Assembly (NCBI GenBank): GCA_024529925.1
Contig: JAFEUB010001798.1
Coordinates: 134,001-198,000, forward strand
Source: Ophthalmolycus amberensis
Taxonomy: Eukaryota; Chordata; Actinopteri; Perciformes; Zoarcidae
DNA: 64,000 nucleotides
Direction: 5' to 3'
The notes beneath the pieces are model-generated. The model did no database searches. It was not told where the DNA came from and saw only the letters and a program-made list of their open reading frames with translations. Below, in pieces: positions 62,201 through 64,000 of this stretch (position 1 is the stretch's first letter; each line of letters begins with the position of its first letter). The translations under genes were made by a program, and so were the position numbers.

Positions 62201-64000
62201 CTCATTCAGGAGCTGTTTTTCAGTGTAGCCGTGCCGTCTGATGGGATCTGCTGTTTGAACTTGGACAAGCACTATGTGACAGATCTCATATGTGGGACAA
62301 GGACTTTGTGATTAGTCCTTGTCTGTGACTCGTTTCACCAACGTGTCCAGACTGTGTGGCTCTGAGTGACGTCCTCATCTAGTCCGTCCACTATCGCCTT
62401 TGACAGCACAGGAGCAGTGACAGCAGGAACACAGCAGTCTGAAGAGATGTGACTCGGACATAAATGCTCAGAGCGGTGTCTGGGGGGTGCAAGAGGGGAG
62501 TTTGAGGATGATAGCTTTGTTTCAATGGAGTGACGTATCTGCATATAAAGGAAAGGGATCCATCGAGGAGTTACGGCATTGACCAATAACTCTTTGAATG
62601 CACACACGGCATATCAAAAAGAACTGTACAGACAAGGCAGTACATTATGTCATGTATAATATGTAACCTGTCGTGAATGGTTGCACCTCCCCAGTAGATA
62701 ATGTGAGCATATCACCACCACTAAGACCTGTCCTGAGTCTTCCTTTGCTCTCAGTAGCATTCACTTTAACATTATGTCAGAAGTAGCCCGATATAAATGT
62801 TACTACTCAATAATAAAACTAACATTAATCAATTGGAATAAATAAATCCACTGGCAGCTTTGCTATCATATTGAAGGTCGATCCGTATCCTCGCGAAAGA
62901 CAAATAATTTGTATCAGACAGCGAGGGGGTATCAGGCTGGCCATCATGTAACATAGTTAAAGATGATATGGCTGGTGTGACCTACTTTGGTTTGTGAGGC
63001 TTATCAGAGAGGATATGGTGTGTTCATATCATCTCTGTCAACTTTCAAAGATGTGTACAATGTTGGCTGTGAATCTGTTTGGTTTCGGTTTGTTGATACA
63101 TCAACGTGGATCTCTTTTTGTGTGTGTACAACAAATGTTAAATCTCAATACCTGTATCAATCAGAGTGATATTTGTAACTTCATTTTCGACTACATGCCA
63201 TACGGATAAGGATGATTCTGTCTCAGTTAAAATAATAAAGGTGTTTAAACTGGGCTCCTCTACAACACAGGGCCTGGAGATAAGATAGCCTCATGCTGGC
63301 TACCGGCAACCTTTACTATCAGACAAGAATATGATACGTGTTTACTTCTTGTTTAACTTCAGTGATAGAAACCATCTTAATATGTGTCAGTGCCACGCTA
63401 ACACTTAGTGTGACAGTAGTTCAGGTACAGAAGAGTCAGAAGTGTAACATTCCTGTTTCTCTGTGCAATAGTGTTTCCTGTTTTATTTTGAAAGACTAAC
63501 TTCTCCTGTCGTTGCCGGTCAATCACACCTCGACAAGCATTGACGCTCACATTCACATTCACCCCTTCAAGTAAGTTAGGGTGAACAATTCACTAAGCTG
63601 CATGTGTTTGGTCCGTGGGAGGAAGCCAGAGAACCTGGAGACATGTTCATTGAACCCCGTGCTGTCAGGAGACAGTGCTAACCACTGCACCACCATGCTG
63701 TCCAGTACTACTACAGCAGTGCACAAATACTCTGTTACGAGTAAAAGTCCTGCATTTACTGAGAAGAAAGAACAAAAGCTCAATGTACTTAAAGGCATCA
63801 GCTGCTACTGTATGTAACAATTTCACATATATGAATTGCTTTGCATTGCCAATGTGTGAACTGATTGTAATGTAACTTAAACACTTGGTTGCGTATGGAC
63901 TGATTCCGATGTGAAGAAAAGAGATAGTTCACCTCTAAAGGAAAAACATATTTTTCTTCTTAGCTGCATCAGCGTTTTTACATGAGGGGCCCGGCCCCAC
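59206..64000. other. distal region without a supported gene
   Basis: Only repeats are evident. A pair of diverged direct copies lies at about 60640-60745 and 63340-63445 ('acttcttgtttcacttcagtg', 'ggtacagaag'). A diverged copy of the 49.4-kb repeat is at 61170-61340. A widespread vertebrate repeat at 63540-63710 ('gtgggaggaagccagagaac', 'gctaaccactgcaccacc') closes the set. Open frames here are short and lack motifs. Confidence 0.45.

Overview
The window is vertebrate nuclear DNA, almost certainly from a teleost fish. The genes are split into many small exons with GT/AG introns. One gene is an igf3-type insulin-like growth factor, a family known from fish. The intergenic DNA is AT-rich and full of fish-type transposons (hAT, PIF/Harbinger, L2 and Nimb-like LINEs). 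There are no bacterial operons, CRISPR arrays or recognisable tRNA/rRNA genes.

All supported genes read on the plus strand. (1) 467-535 is the last coding exon of an upstream gene ending in half of a RING finger. (2) 9748-20408 is renbp (N-acylglucosamine 2-epimerase) in ten coding exons, with introns expanded by transposons; exon 7 carries one extra base that breaks the frame. (3) 25606-37516 is lrif1 (ligand-dependent nuclear receptor-interacting factor 1, an HP1/SMCHD1-linked chromatin protein) in three coding exons; exon 2 contains a nearly perfect 210-residue tandem duplication. (4) 40312-42188 is a shorter three-exon gene that shares motif order with LRIF1 and looks like a diverged tandem paralogue. 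(5) 44361-48805 is igf3 in four exons. From 48806 to 64000 I find no gene I can defend, only transposons, repeats and two exon-like segments near 58 kb.

Transposons fill much of the rest. Several have readable target-site duplications: a PIF/Harbinger pair in renbp introns (TAA), a 705-bp hAT MITE (CCGTAGAG), a second copy of that MITE split by an L2 LINE (54258-57351), and a nest of hAT elements in lrif1 intron 1 (28043-31122) that still carries a hAT dimerisation-domain remnant. A Nimb-like LINE with an RNase H domain ends about 320 bp upstream of the lrif1 start codon.

The most interesting points are the lrif1 internal duplication next to a probable lrif1-like paralogue, the renbp frameshift, and three near-perfect hairpins of unknown origin (about 4.4, 41.5 and 49.1 kb). 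The 70-nt hairpin in the intron of the lrif1-like gene is pre-miRNA sized. Gene identities come from remembered family sequences and exon-phase consistency, not from a database search.
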